Shown here one piece after another: positions 1 to 5,403 of a DNA stretch of 6,082 bases. The DNA lies in contig JAJYKN010000095.1 in assembly GCA_021788515.1 (NCBI GenBank), positions 1-6,082 of the forward strand. Direction: 5' to 3'. The notes beneath the pieces are model-generated. The model saw nothing but the letters and a program-made list of their open reading frames with translations, was not told where the DNA came from and searched no databases. How positions within the stretch are numbered: the first letter of the stretch is position 1; every line of letters begins with the position of its first letter. The position numbers and the translations under genes were made by a program. Source of the DNA: Nitrospirota bacterium. GTDB taxonomy: Bacteria; Nitrospirota; UBA9217.

Positions 1-1
1 A

Positions 2-538
2 GGCGGCAAGGCAGTGGGCTTGACCGGCAAAGACGGGGGTCTCATCCAGGCCAGAAAGCTCAAGATGACGAAACAGTCCGAGGAAACCGGCGAAACGGAG
101 ATTATCGACATCGGACTCGTGGGTGAGGTGAACGAGGTCAGGCCCGGAGCGCTTCACGCACTGGATCAGGGCGGTTTTATCCCGGTCATCGCTCCCGTCG
201 GGGTCGGGGCGGCCGGGGAAACGTACAACATCAATGCCGATCTCGTAGCCGGAGCAATTGCCGGGGCGTTAAAGGCGGAAAAACTGATCCTTCTCACGGA
301 CCAGGCGGGCATCCTCGACAAGGACAAGAACCTTATTCCAACGCTGGATAAGAAAAAGGTGGAGACGTTGATCAAAGCCGGTACGATCGCGGGCGGCATG
401 CTGCCCAAGACCAAATCCTGTTTTGAGGCCCTCGATGCCGGCTGCGTGAAGGTGCATATTATCGATGGCCGTGTCCCCCATGCTCTGCTGCTCGAAATTT
501 TCACCAAAGAAGGCATCGGCACGGAAATCATGCTGTAG
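2..538 (+). CDS. argB: Acetylglutamate kinase, C-terminal part (5' end outside window)
   Basis: This is the last 178 residues of acetylglutamate kinase, the cytoplasmic enzyme that phosphorylates N-acetyl-L-glutamate with ATP in the second step of arginine biosynthesis. The reading frame is open from base 2 to a TAG stop; the roughly 110 N-terminal residues lie to the left. Visible family landmarks are the [14 protein letters not shown] segment near the start, the substrate- and nucleotide-binding stretch [15 protein letters not shown], the LTDQAGILD loop, [10 protein letters not shown], and the C-terminal [17 protein letters not shown] and GIGTEI segments. The amino acid kinase fold is therefore intact on the visible side. 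No other arginine gene follows; the next gene has its own promoter and an unrelated product. Identification is very secure. Confidence 0.97.
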   Translation, partial: GGKAVGLTGKDGGLIQARKLKMTKQSEETGETEIIDIGLVGEVNEVRPGALHALDQGGFIPVIAPVGVGAAGETYNINADLVAGAIAGALKAEKLILLTDQAGILDKDKNLIPTLDKKKVETLIKAGTIAGGMLPKTKSCFEALDAGCVKVHIIDGRVPHALLLEIFTKEGIGTEIML

Positions 539-585
539 CTGCTCACGCTGCCAGCCAAGCAGCTGTTATCTCCCTCAGGTCGTCA

Positions 586-614
586 TTGACAGGGGGGAAC
601 CAAAAGGGTATTAT
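586..614 (+). promoter_or_regulatory. Strong sigma-70-type promoter in front of the GspC-like gene
   Basis: The -35 element TTGACA (586-591) matches consensus in all six bases. The -10 element TATTAT (609-614) matches in five of six. The spacer is 17 bp. The start of transcription would fall at about 620-622, at or just after the ATG at 620, which bears on which start codon is used. It lies in the 81-bp gap after argB. This is a sequence match only; no transcript evidence is available. Confidence 0.7.
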
Positions 615-619
615 TTTTC

Positions 620-1117
620 ATGCTTTTAAAGTCTCCAAATCGTGCTGCAATAATGAACGCGGCTATAAGAAACTTGCTCCTGATAAACCTCTTCGCCTTT
701 CTTGCGTTTCCCTTGATCGGTTATGCGAATGCGCCGGGCATAACTCCGGCAGGATACAACCTTATCGGTACAATACGAAGCGGATATTTTTCAGGAGCGG
801 TCATTATCGTAACGAAAGGTGAGCAGTCCTTTTTCAGATTATTCGACAAACTTCCGGATGGATCGCAGATCGTCGGGGTACGTGATGACAGCATCTCTCT
901 CAGGGGAACCGACGGGATGCTCTATGACATGTATATCTCGCATGAAAAAATTGCGGGATCTACCGTTTCGCCACCAAGCTCCTATTCCCCCTCAAACATA
1001 AACCCTGCCGTGTCGGCAACTTCACTGACCTCTCCATCCCATCTGGGTGCTGGATACGCCCAGAGGCTACGCCAACAACGACACCGACGATTTTCATCAG
1101 AATCTGAAGACGAATAG
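620..1117 (+). CDS. Exported protein with a GspC HR-like domain (type II secretion-like)
   Basis: A 165-residue protein with an N-terminal signal sequence or membrane anchor: a hydrophobic run, NLLLINLFAFLAFPLIG, ends in YANA, a plausible signal peptidase site. It is followed by a compact domain of about 65 residues (roughly residues 45-110) with the pattern YNLIGTI, SGAVIIVTKGEQSFFRL, LPDGSQIVGVRDDSISLRG. This resembles the HR domain of GspC, the inner-membrane type II secretion component that contacts the secretin in the periplasm; similar small beta domains occur in PilP. No PDZ domain follows, only a Ser/Pro-rich tail. The start is uncertain: the promoter's predicted start point lies on the ATG at 620, so either the mRNA is leaderless or translation begins at the ATG at 653 (154 residues). 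Neither has a clear ribosome binding site. The Arg- and Ser-rich last 20 residues look like out-of-frame sequence. No other secretion gene is visible. Confidence 0.65.
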   Translation: MLLKSPNRAAIMNAAIRNLLLINLFAFLAFPLIGYANAPGITPAGYNLIGTIRSGYFSGAVIIVTKGEQSFFRLFDKLPDGSQIVGVRDDSISLRGTDGMLYDMYISHEKIAGSTVSPPSSYSPSNINPAVSATSLTSPSHLGAGYAQRLRQQRHRRFSSESEDE

Positions 1118-1333
1118 CATAATAATAATGGAAGCGCATCCCTTTTCTCGTGAGCGACATCGCCGGAGATTTGCAACACGAACACCTTGTCGGACAGTCC
1201 CAGAATATTGCGTGGCCTTAATCCGCCGCTCTTACGACATTCCCAAAATGGCCGAGGGGTTACGGATTATTCGGAGATTCCCGCTGATGGTATCAGATCA
1301 GTTGGACACCACTTTGCCCTGCAAACAAATCTA
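1118..1333 (+). other. Stretch without a convincing gene; possible frameshifted remnant
   Basis: There is no confident gene between the GspC-like stop and the terminator. Frame 3 is open from before 1047 to a TAA at 1332-1334, directly before the terminator, and has an ATG at 1129 that would give 68 residues. That product is Arg-rich and resembles nothing I recognise. Parts of different frames look protein-like: frame 3 around 1047-1115 (DTPRGYANNDTDDFHQNLK), frame 1 around 1140-1218 (IPFLVSDIAGDLQHEHLVG) and frame 3 again around 1240-1331 (DIPKMAEGLRIIRRFPLM). This could mean a decayed or frameshifted 3' part of the preceding gene, sequencing errors, or simply non-coding DNA. I see no RNA gene here. 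Confidence 0.3.
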
Positions 1334-1367
1334 AAAAAAGAGGATGGCAATTGCCATCCTCTTTTTT
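1334..1367. terminator. Bidirectional rho-independent terminator (perfect 34-bp palindrome)
   Basis: The two 17-base halves are perfectly complementary. The core arm GAGGATGGC (1340-1348) pairs with GCCATCCTC (1353-1361) around an AATT loop. It is flanked by a run of A on the left and six T on the right, so the hairpin carries a U tract whichever strand is transcribed. It lies between the plus-strand GspC-like unit and the minus-strand cytochrome operon and can end both. Confidence 0.93.
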
Positions 1368-1390
1368 GTTTACCGGATATCGTGGAGAAA

Positions 1391-2143
1391 TCACGGGAAG
1401 CTATGACAGGAAGAGCAACTCGGGCCGCTGCCGGCCACGCCCTCCAGATGACCGCCGTGACAGTTGATATTAGCACACGCACCCGTGCTGTTCGCCACAA
1501 CATAAAGTCCATGTTTTGTCAGAATTGATCCTGCCCAGTCAATGGGATGCACTGATGTAGGGCTGCCCAAGTGACAGCTCGTGCAGGATGGGCCGCTGCC
1601 GCCAACGCCGGTCAGAGTCGTTCCATGGCAATTTACATTGGAGCAGGCGGTCGTCCCGTTCGCAACGGCATAAGGGGCATGAAAGGTGCCCGTATTCTGA
1701 CTCCAGGCTGAGGGATGGACGGCTACAGACCCTCCCAGATGGCAGCTGGTACAGGAAGGACCGCTGCCGGCAACGCCGGTCAGCCCGTTTCCATGACAAT
1801 ACATGTTCGAACAAGCCGCGGTGCCGTTTGAAGCCGCGTACGGCGCATGATACGTCCCGGTGTTCTGACTCCATGCCGCCGGATGAACAGAGTTCACTCC
1901 TCCGAGGTGACACAGGGTGCAGGACACACCGGAAACGCCGCCTGCATAATCGCTCCCGTGACATTCAGCGCAGACAGTTTCATCAGTCTTGGCAGCTGCC
2001 ATATGGCCTGCAGGAAGCCACCCGGCCGGATGCTGGTCGCCATCGAACACCGCTTTATCGTTCTTCTCGCTGCCGCACCCAGCCAGAACCAATAAGCCAA
2101 CGATAAGAAAGCCGATTATCATGTTTTTATTTACCGATGACAT
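1391..2143 (-). CDS. Octaheme c-type cytochrome lipoprotein with CxxxxCH/CxxCH repeats (ExtD-like position)
   Basis: A 250-residue exported multiheme cytochrome. The N-terminus is a lipoprotein signal: hydrophobic IIGFLIVGLLVL, then lipobox L-A-G-C with lipidated Cys23, so an outer-membrane-anchored protein is likely. Eight heme-binding motifs are visible: five CxxCH (Cys58, 75, 131, 187, 243) and three CxxxxCH (Cys111, 167, 223). From residue 80 on, a 56-residue unit repeats three times: VHPxxW, a second His in T(Y/F)HAPY or nearby, CxN(x)2CH, L(T/E)GVxGSGPSC(T/S)SCH. This matches the CxxxxCH...CxxCH domain known from Geobacter. I chose the ATG at 2143 over the GTG at 2152 because GAGAGGTG lies six bases upstream of it; an ATG at 2122 is also possible. 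It overlaps the preceding cytochrome gene by 13 bp, suggesting coupled translation, and is the last gene before the terminator. The likely role is electron transfer at the outer membrane; its partner is unknown. Confidence 0.93.
   Translation of the reverse strand: MSSVNKNMIIGFLIVGLLVLAGCGSEKNDKAVFDGDQHPAGWLPAGHMAAAKTDETVCAECHGSDYAGGVSGVSCTLCHLGGVNSVHPAAWSQNTGTYHAPYAASNGTAACSNMYCHGNGLTGVAGSGPSCTSCHLGGSVAVHPSAWSQNTGTFHAPYAVANGTTACSNVNCHGTTLTGVGGSGPSCTSCHLGSPTSVHPIDWAGSILTKHGLYVVANSTGACANINCHGGHLEGVAGSGPSCSSCHSFP
1403..1906 (-). repeat. Three in-frame 168-bp tandem repeats inside the octaheme cytochrome
   Basis: Residues 80-135, 136-191 and 192-247 form three consecutive 56-residue units with no insertions between them. 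Each adds one CxxxxCH and one CxxCH heme site. The first two units are also clearly alike at DNA level, for example around TATTCTGACTCCA/TGTTCTGACTCCA and CCGCTGCCG(G/C)CAACGCCGGTCAG on the plus strand. A shorter, degenerate unit with two CxxCH sites (about residues 38-79) precedes them. Recent duplication or gene conversion inside the gene would explain this. Confidence 0.9.
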
Positions 2144-2571
2144 GTGAGACACCTCTCATTATTCGATCGGCCATGACATTTCATGCACGAAGCCGGGTTG
2201 ATTCGACCGTCGATCTTGTGCTGGTTTAAGTAATCTCCCCGGTGGGGCAAGAACCGTTCCGGAGAATCCTTGTATTTGTCGCTCGGCTTCAGCTCCTCTT
2301 TGTGAGCGTGACAATCGGAGCAGAACGACTCTTTATGGCAGACTTGGCAGGTCCCGCTCTGCTGCTCGGCGTAAAACCGGTGTCGTGCCGCCCAGTCGCT
2401 GGTATGGTCCATAGCCGCCCGCCAGTCAGTGTGGCAGTCGCTGCATTTCGGGAACCCCGTCACTTCAATGGGATGTTGCGATGCGATACTGGACGTGTGG
2501 GCGCAGGCGTACAGACCGAAGAGCAGCGCCAGCACTGCCAGCAAAATTATCTTTGTCTTTATCTTGTTCAT
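2131..2571 (-). CDS. Pentaheme c-type cytochrome lipoprotein (ExtC-like position)
   Basis: A 146-residue exported cytochrome. The N-terminus MNKIKTK plus a hydrophobic stretch ends in L-Y-A-C, an acceptable lipobox, so Cys23 is probably lipidated. Five CxxCH motifs bind heme c: CSDCH (43-47), CQVCH (75-79), CSDCH (84-88), CMKCH (129-133) and CLTCH (141-145). Additional His residues at 33, 56, 64, 90, 110 and 118 could be distal ligands for bis-His hemes. The segment LPHRGDYLNQHKIDGRINPASCMKCHGR is the sort of conserved block seen in Geobacter lipoprotein cytochromes. I chose the ATG at 2571 because AGGAGGGG lies just upstream; the frame stays open to 2697 but that extension lies inside the porin gene. 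It begins one base after the porin stop and overlaps the next cytochrome by 13 bp. The inferred role is a short electron-transfer link at the outer membrane. Confidence 0.93.
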   Translation of the reverse strand: MNKIKTKIILLAVLALLFGLYACAHTSSIASQHPIEVTGFPKCSDCHTDWRAAMDHTSDWAARHRFYAEQQSGTCQVCHKESFCSDCHAHKEELKPSDKYKDSPERFLPHRGDYLNQHKIDGRINPASCMKCHGRSNNERCLTCHR

Positions 2572-2572
2572 G

Positions 2573-3865
2573 TTAAGCCCCTCCTTTGGCACCGAAACGG
2601 TAGAGAAGCTTGACCATGCCCCGGACATCTTTGTTGAAATCGGGGTTATGGGAATACTCGACGTCGGCGCCCAGTTTCCATGCTTCCGCGAGATCATACT
2701 GGGCCGCGAGCGATCCGGAATAGGAATCTTTCACGCCGAAGATAGGGGCGTCGTAGACGACATCCAGCAAATCGGCGGTGAAATCGAACTTGCCGAGCTT
2801 TTTGTAGCCGTAGACCCGATACTCATTGTACCGCACCTTGTCCGTGGCCCCGTTCATGCGGTGATACCCAAGCCCGGCGCCGCCGGAATCTTGATCGGAA
2901 TACTTCACCAAACCACCGTAATAATTGGCGGCGCCTTCAATGGAATAATCAAAATTTTTGTAATCAGCTACGATACTCACGTTGTCCGTTGCCTGGTACG
3001 ACGCTGATTCTCCGAGAATACGGACCTTTTCACCATCGAGGATTTGCCCGTTTATCACGGAGAGAGCGCTTGTGGTGGCACGGAAGAAGTAATCGTCATA
3101 GTTGATCCACGACGCCGTGGTATCGAACCTCATATTTGCAAAAGGCCCCAGCATCAGGACATAGGTATGTTCCATCCATCCCTTGGTAATGTCGTTGTAG
3201 CTCGACCTGCCGGTGATGTCCACTTTGTCCATGGCATGCGCCCAAATATCGATGCCTTCTTCCTTGCGATAGTCCTGGCTGTCTTTTTCTTCCTTCAGCG
3301 CCGATATCCCTATCTTGTACGAATCGCCTCCCTGGCTCAGGCGCCCGCCGTAAATCACATTATCGCCGGGCATGTTGATGTTGGTCTCGACGGGAGTGCC
3401 GCCGAACGCAGACACGCCGAAACCGGCCTTCAGGTCGGTGCGCGCGTAGAGGCCGTCCACCCGCTCAGCAGCCACACCCTCGAACACCATTACCCGGCCC
3501 AGGTTAACAACCATGTTGTCGGTTTTGCTCTTGAAACTGAGGTAGGAATATTGCAGATCGCTGTTCGTTTTGGTGCCGTACTCCTCGGTCTGAAAATCGT
3601 CGCGCAACCAACCCCCGGTATGAAACGAGATCGTGTCATTTCCAAGGTCCTGTACGGCAAAATCAAGGTATTCGTATCCCCCGAGGATCTTCGAATTGTC
3701 CGCAGCTTCTCTTGATTGCAAATAGGTGCTCGAATCGCCGGACAGGCTGGCCGCCCATGAGGCGGCAGGCATGCACAGCAGCAAAATTGACAGTGCAACG
3801 GAATTTACTATTCGCTTGACGAAAGGTGCCGAAAAAGTGTCTATAAGCTTGCCGTTACTTTGCAA
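2573..3865 (-). CDS. Outer-membrane beta-barrel porin of a porin-cytochrome conduit (ExtB/OmbB-like)
   Basis: A 430-residue protein with a cleavable signal peptide: KRIV, then a hydrophobic core SVALSILLLCMPAAS, with likely cleavage at S-W-A before Ala39. The mature part has no hydrophobic helix. It consists of alternating polar and apolar stretches rich in Tyr, Asp, Gly and Asn, typical of transmembrane beta-strands (for example LQYSYLSFKSK, YNEYRVYGYKKLGKFDFTADLLDVVY, MVKLLYRFGAKGGA). It lacks heme motifs, but two cytochrome lipoprotein genes follow directly. In porin-cytochrome conduits the barrel sheaths a cytochrome and lets electrons cross the outer membrane; this role is inferred from context. 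The barrel does not end in the usual aromatic residue, having KGGA after RF. The start is a TTG, supported by AAAGGAGGT six bases upstream. The ribosome binding site of the next gene lies inside its last codons. Confidence 0.85.
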   Translation of the reverse strand: MQSNGKLIDTFSAPFVKRIVNSVALSILLLCMPAASWAASLSGDSSTYLQSREAADNSKILGGYEYLDFAVQDLGNDTISFHTGGWLRDDFQTEEYGTKTNSDLQYSYLSFKSKTDNMVVNLGRVMVFEGVAAERVDGLYARTDLKAGFGVSAFGGTPVETNINMPGDNVIYGGRLSQGGDSYKIGISALKEEKDSQDYRKEEGIDIWAHAMDKVDITGRSSYNDITKGWMEHTYVLMLGPFANMRFDTTASWINYDDYFFRATTSALSVINGQILDGEKVRILGESASYQATDNVSIVADYKNFDYSIEGAANYYGGLVKYSDQDSGGAGLGYHRMNGATDKVRYNEYRVYGYKKLGKFDFTADLLDVVYDAPIFGVKDSYSGSLAAQYDLAEAWKLGADVEYSHNPDFNKDVRGMVKLLYRFGAKGGA

Positions 3866-3880
3866 AATACTACCTCCTTT
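3863..3880 (-). promoter_or_regulatory. Ribosome binding site that supports a TTG start for the porin
   Basis: On the minus strand AAAGGAGGT is followed by six bases and then TTG. The near-perfect anti-Shine-Dalgarno match, with no ATG or GTG at a suitable distance, fixes the porin start at the TTG. Strong binding site plus weak start codon may tune barrel output. Confidence 0.8.
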
Positions 3881-3922
3881 CTAGAATGTGTTCTTAAAAA
3901 AACCATTCGGACACAAGGCATG

Positions 3923-4282
3923 CTACCGTATGACCCATTCCGGATTGCCGCTGCTGCCCTGGGATTTGAACAGTTTGATTGACGTTTGTTTTTCGAATTT
4001 CGTCATACTGGTTGAAGATTTATCTATACAGGTATAGCGGACGCTCAGAGGCCACGATCCGTCTTCCTGACGTTTTCCTCTTTCCGTGACGGTCAGCGTC
4101 ATCGGGATGATATTGCAATTGCCGCTGCTCTCACGGGCGATGAGCGCCATGGCGATGTCCGCATTCGACGGTGGTGAAGCCTCGGGTGAGGCTTGCTTCT
4201 GACAACCGGAGACACACACAAACGCCATGAGCGCCAGGAAACCGGATAAAACAACTTTTACTTTCAATGATTTCAGCTTCAT
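3923..4282 (-). CDS. Small lipoprotein of unknown function within the cytochrome operon
   Basis: A 119-residue protein I do not recognise. The N-terminus MKLKSLKVK followed by VLSGFLALMAFVCVSGC is a clear lipoprotein signal with lipobox V-S-G-C and lipidated Cys27. A Pro/Ser/Ala-rich linker (about residues 28-40) leads to a small domain with two Cys (56 and 85), which could form a disulfide, and beta-strand-like segments MTLTVTERGK, WPLSVRYTCID and TSIKLFK. There is no heme motif. The ATG at 4282 is the only reasonable start; the purine-rich GTGAGAG in front is too close to be an ideal binding site. It lies 67 bp after the foldase gene and 57 bp before the porin gene in the same direction, so it is probably co-transcribed. 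An accessory or stabilising role for the conduit is a guess from location only. Confidence 0.75.
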   Translation of the reverse strand: MKLKSLKVKVVLSGFLALMAFVCVSGCQKQASPEASPPSNADIAMALIARESSGNCNIIPMTLTVTERGKRQEDGSWPLSVRYTCIDKSSTSMTKFEKQTSIKLFKSQGSSGNPEWVIR

Positions 4283-4310
4283 CTCTCACGCACCCGATAT
4301 GCTCTTGCCG

Positions 4311-4350
4311 CCGTCATAAAATCATGCTGTTTCAACGATGACGGTTTTTT
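4311..4350 (+). terminator. Terminator-like hairpin on the plus strand between foldase and lipoprotein genes
   Basis: CCGTCAT (4311-4317) pairs with ATGACGG (4338-4344) across a 20-base loop, followed by six T (4345-4350). As a terminator it works only for plus-strand transcription, where no gene is read. On the minus-strand mRNA the same hairpin has no U tract and would lie between two genes, where it could affect mRNA processing or stability. The stem is short and the loop long, so it may have no function. Confidence 0.3.
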
Positions 4351-5201
4351 CACGATGCTTTCTTGCTGTCTTCAAACTTTTTTATGGTAGATTCTTTCTT
4401 CAGCTTCTGAAGATATTGGTCGTAGGCTTCCTGAATCTTGATTTTGATAAGCCTGTTTTCTAGGACGGCCTTCACGTTTGCAAAATCTGTTTTTGGATTT
4501 TTCTTCCGATCAATTACCTTAATGATGAATATCCCGGCGGGGCTTGCAGTCAGCACGCCGCTTACTTCGCCCTTCTTCAGCCCGTAAACGGTGTCGGCAA
4601 TTTCAATGGGGATCTGATTCCAGTTCAGGAATCCCTTGTCCCAATTCTGGCCGGGCCCTTTGGGCTGTTCTGCGCCGACTTTTTCGAAGGAAGCGCCGGC
4701 GCGGATCCTGGCAAGCGCCTCGTCTGCTGCGGCTTTGTCGGCAAATTGGAGGACCCCGAGATGGAGCTCTGTGGCGATTTGTTCGGCGTGTTTCCCGTAA
4801 TACTCCTTGACGTCCTGATCGGTCATGTTGACTTTTGCGGCGATCTGCGTGTCCCGGACCCTTCGCGCTATTTCAGCCCGCTTGTACGCCGTAATCCGCC
4901 GTTCCATCATCCGGACCGCGCTCTGAAATTTCTCGTCTTTATCGAGGCCGAGTTTGACGCCTTTCTGGTACAGGAGTTCATCATTAATGACTTCGTCAAG
5001 CACCTCGTCCCTGACCGGGGAGTCGATAAATTGTTCGTGTCCGCCCAGCCGCAAAAAAACATCATCGCCGGTTATGGGAGCGCCGTTTACCGTGGCAAGC
5101 ACGTTCCCGGTTTTCGATTCGTTGGTTGCCGTTGATTTGCATCCCTGGATCATAAAGGAAAGAGACAGGATAACCGCTAGAGCAAGTGTTGAAATTTTCA
5201 T
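4350..5201 (-). CDS. Lipoprotein peptidyl-prolyl isomerase / foldase (PpiC/PrsA/SurA-like)
   Basis: A 283-residue exported foldase. The signal MKISTLALAVILSLSFM ends with lipobox I-Q-G-C (Cys21), so it is a lipoprotein. Residues about 33-130 form a SurA-N-like helical region beginning LATVNGAPITGDDV and containing LDEVINDELLYQKGVKLGL. A parvulin-like domain spans about 144-233: ELHLGVLQF, AAADEALARIRAGASFEKV, GFLNWNQIPIEIADTVYGLKKGEVSGVL, AGIFIIKVIDRK. A Lys-rich helical tail completes it. The usual G(Y/W)HIIKV motif reads GIFIIKV, so a conserved active-site His is Phe225; His147 of the first strand is kept. It may therefore be mainly a chaperone. The start has GAGGTG eight bases upstream. 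It is the first gene of the minus-strand operon, which suggests help in folding the barrel or the heme proteins. Confidence 0.88.
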   Translation of the reverse strand: MKISTLALAVILSLSFMIQGCKSTATNESKTGNVLATVNGAPITGDDVFLRLGGHEQFIDSPVRDEVLDEVINDELLYQKGVKLGLDKDEKFQSAVRMMERRITAYKRAEIARRVRDTQIAAKVNMTDQDVKEYYGKHAEQIATELHLGVLQFADKAAADEALARIRAGASFEKVGAEQPKGPGQNWDKGFLNWNQIPIEIADTVYGLKKGEVSGVLTASPAGIFIIKVIDRKKNPKTDFANVKAVLENRLIKIKIQEAYDQYLQKLKKESTIKKFEDSKKAS

Positions 5202-5224
5202 AAGGCCGACACCTCATTCCTAAT

Positions 5225-5236
5225 CCGGCGCGCCGG
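5225..5236. repeat. GC palindrome in the leader of the foldase operon
   Basis: CCGGCGCGCCGG is a perfect 12-bp palindrome in otherwise AT-rich DNA. It lies just downstream of the candidate -10 element, close to the expected transcription start, and upstream of the ribosome binding site. It could be an operator or simply chance. Confidence 0.3.
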
Positions 5237-5244
5237 AGGGTTAA

Positions 5245-5273
5245 ACTGTAGCAAAAAATATGAAGAAAATCAA
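5245..5273 (-). promoter_or_regulatory. Candidate promoter of the foldase-porin-cytochrome operon
   Basis: On the minus strand TTGATT (5273-5268) and TACAGT (5250-5245) each match the sigma-70 -35 and -10 consensus in four of six bases, with a 17-bp spacer, inside a very AT-rich stretch (about 5245-5310). It is the only gap in this unit long enough for a promoter, and it follows the terminator of the upstream cytochrome gene. Confidence 0.45.
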
Positions 5274-5337
5274 TTAAATTATTTTAAATTCACGATAAAT
5301 TTTTAAACAGCCTTGACTTTTAACCGGCGACAAAAAA

Positions 5338-5370
5338 ATTTCCGGCGGGCACACAACGCCCGCCGGAAAT
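5338..5370 (-). terminator. Rho-independent terminator of the upstream cytochrome gene
   Basis: A perfect 13-bp stem (5338-5350 with 5358-5370; core CCGGCGGGC / GCCCGCCGG) encloses a 7-base loop. Seven A on the plus strand at 5332-5338 give a U tract on the minus-strand transcript. It lies 33 bp after the stop of the cytochrome gene. Confidence 0.92.
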
Positions 5371-5403
5371 CGATGGTCAACTCAACTCATTTCGTACGCT
5401 AAA

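Noticed and set aside
166..558. Minus-strand open frame of 130 codons opposite argB
   Set aside because: It lies wholly opposite a strongly conserved enzyme gene, has no recognisable domain, and reads as a Ser/Pro-rich shadow.
537..564. Hairpin AGCTGCT/AGCAGCT directly after argB considered as a terminator
   Set aside because: Only seven pairs around a 14-base loop and no T tract follows; not strong enough to call.
1403..1906. Tandem repeats considered as a CRISPR array
   Set aside because: The units are 168 bp, in frame, and have no unique spacers; they encode heme modules.
1588..2106. Plus-strand open frame of 172 codons opposite the octaheme cytochrome
   Set aside because: Its repeats are the complement of the heme repeats, and the Arg/Ser-rich product is typical of an antisense frame.
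2429..3007. Plus-strand open frame of 192 codons across the barrel and pentaheme genes
   Set aside because: The minus strand has a signal peptide, beta-strand pattern, heme motifs and binding sites; the plus-strand product is an antisense mirror with no binding site or domain.
3044..3715. Plus-strand open frame of 223 codons opposite the porin
   Set aside because: It is an antisense shadow: no signal, no recognisable motif, and the opposite strand explains the region.
5313..5340. Plus-strand TTGACT considered as a -35 element
   Set aside because: No acceptable -10 element at 16-18 bp, and no plus-strand gene follows.
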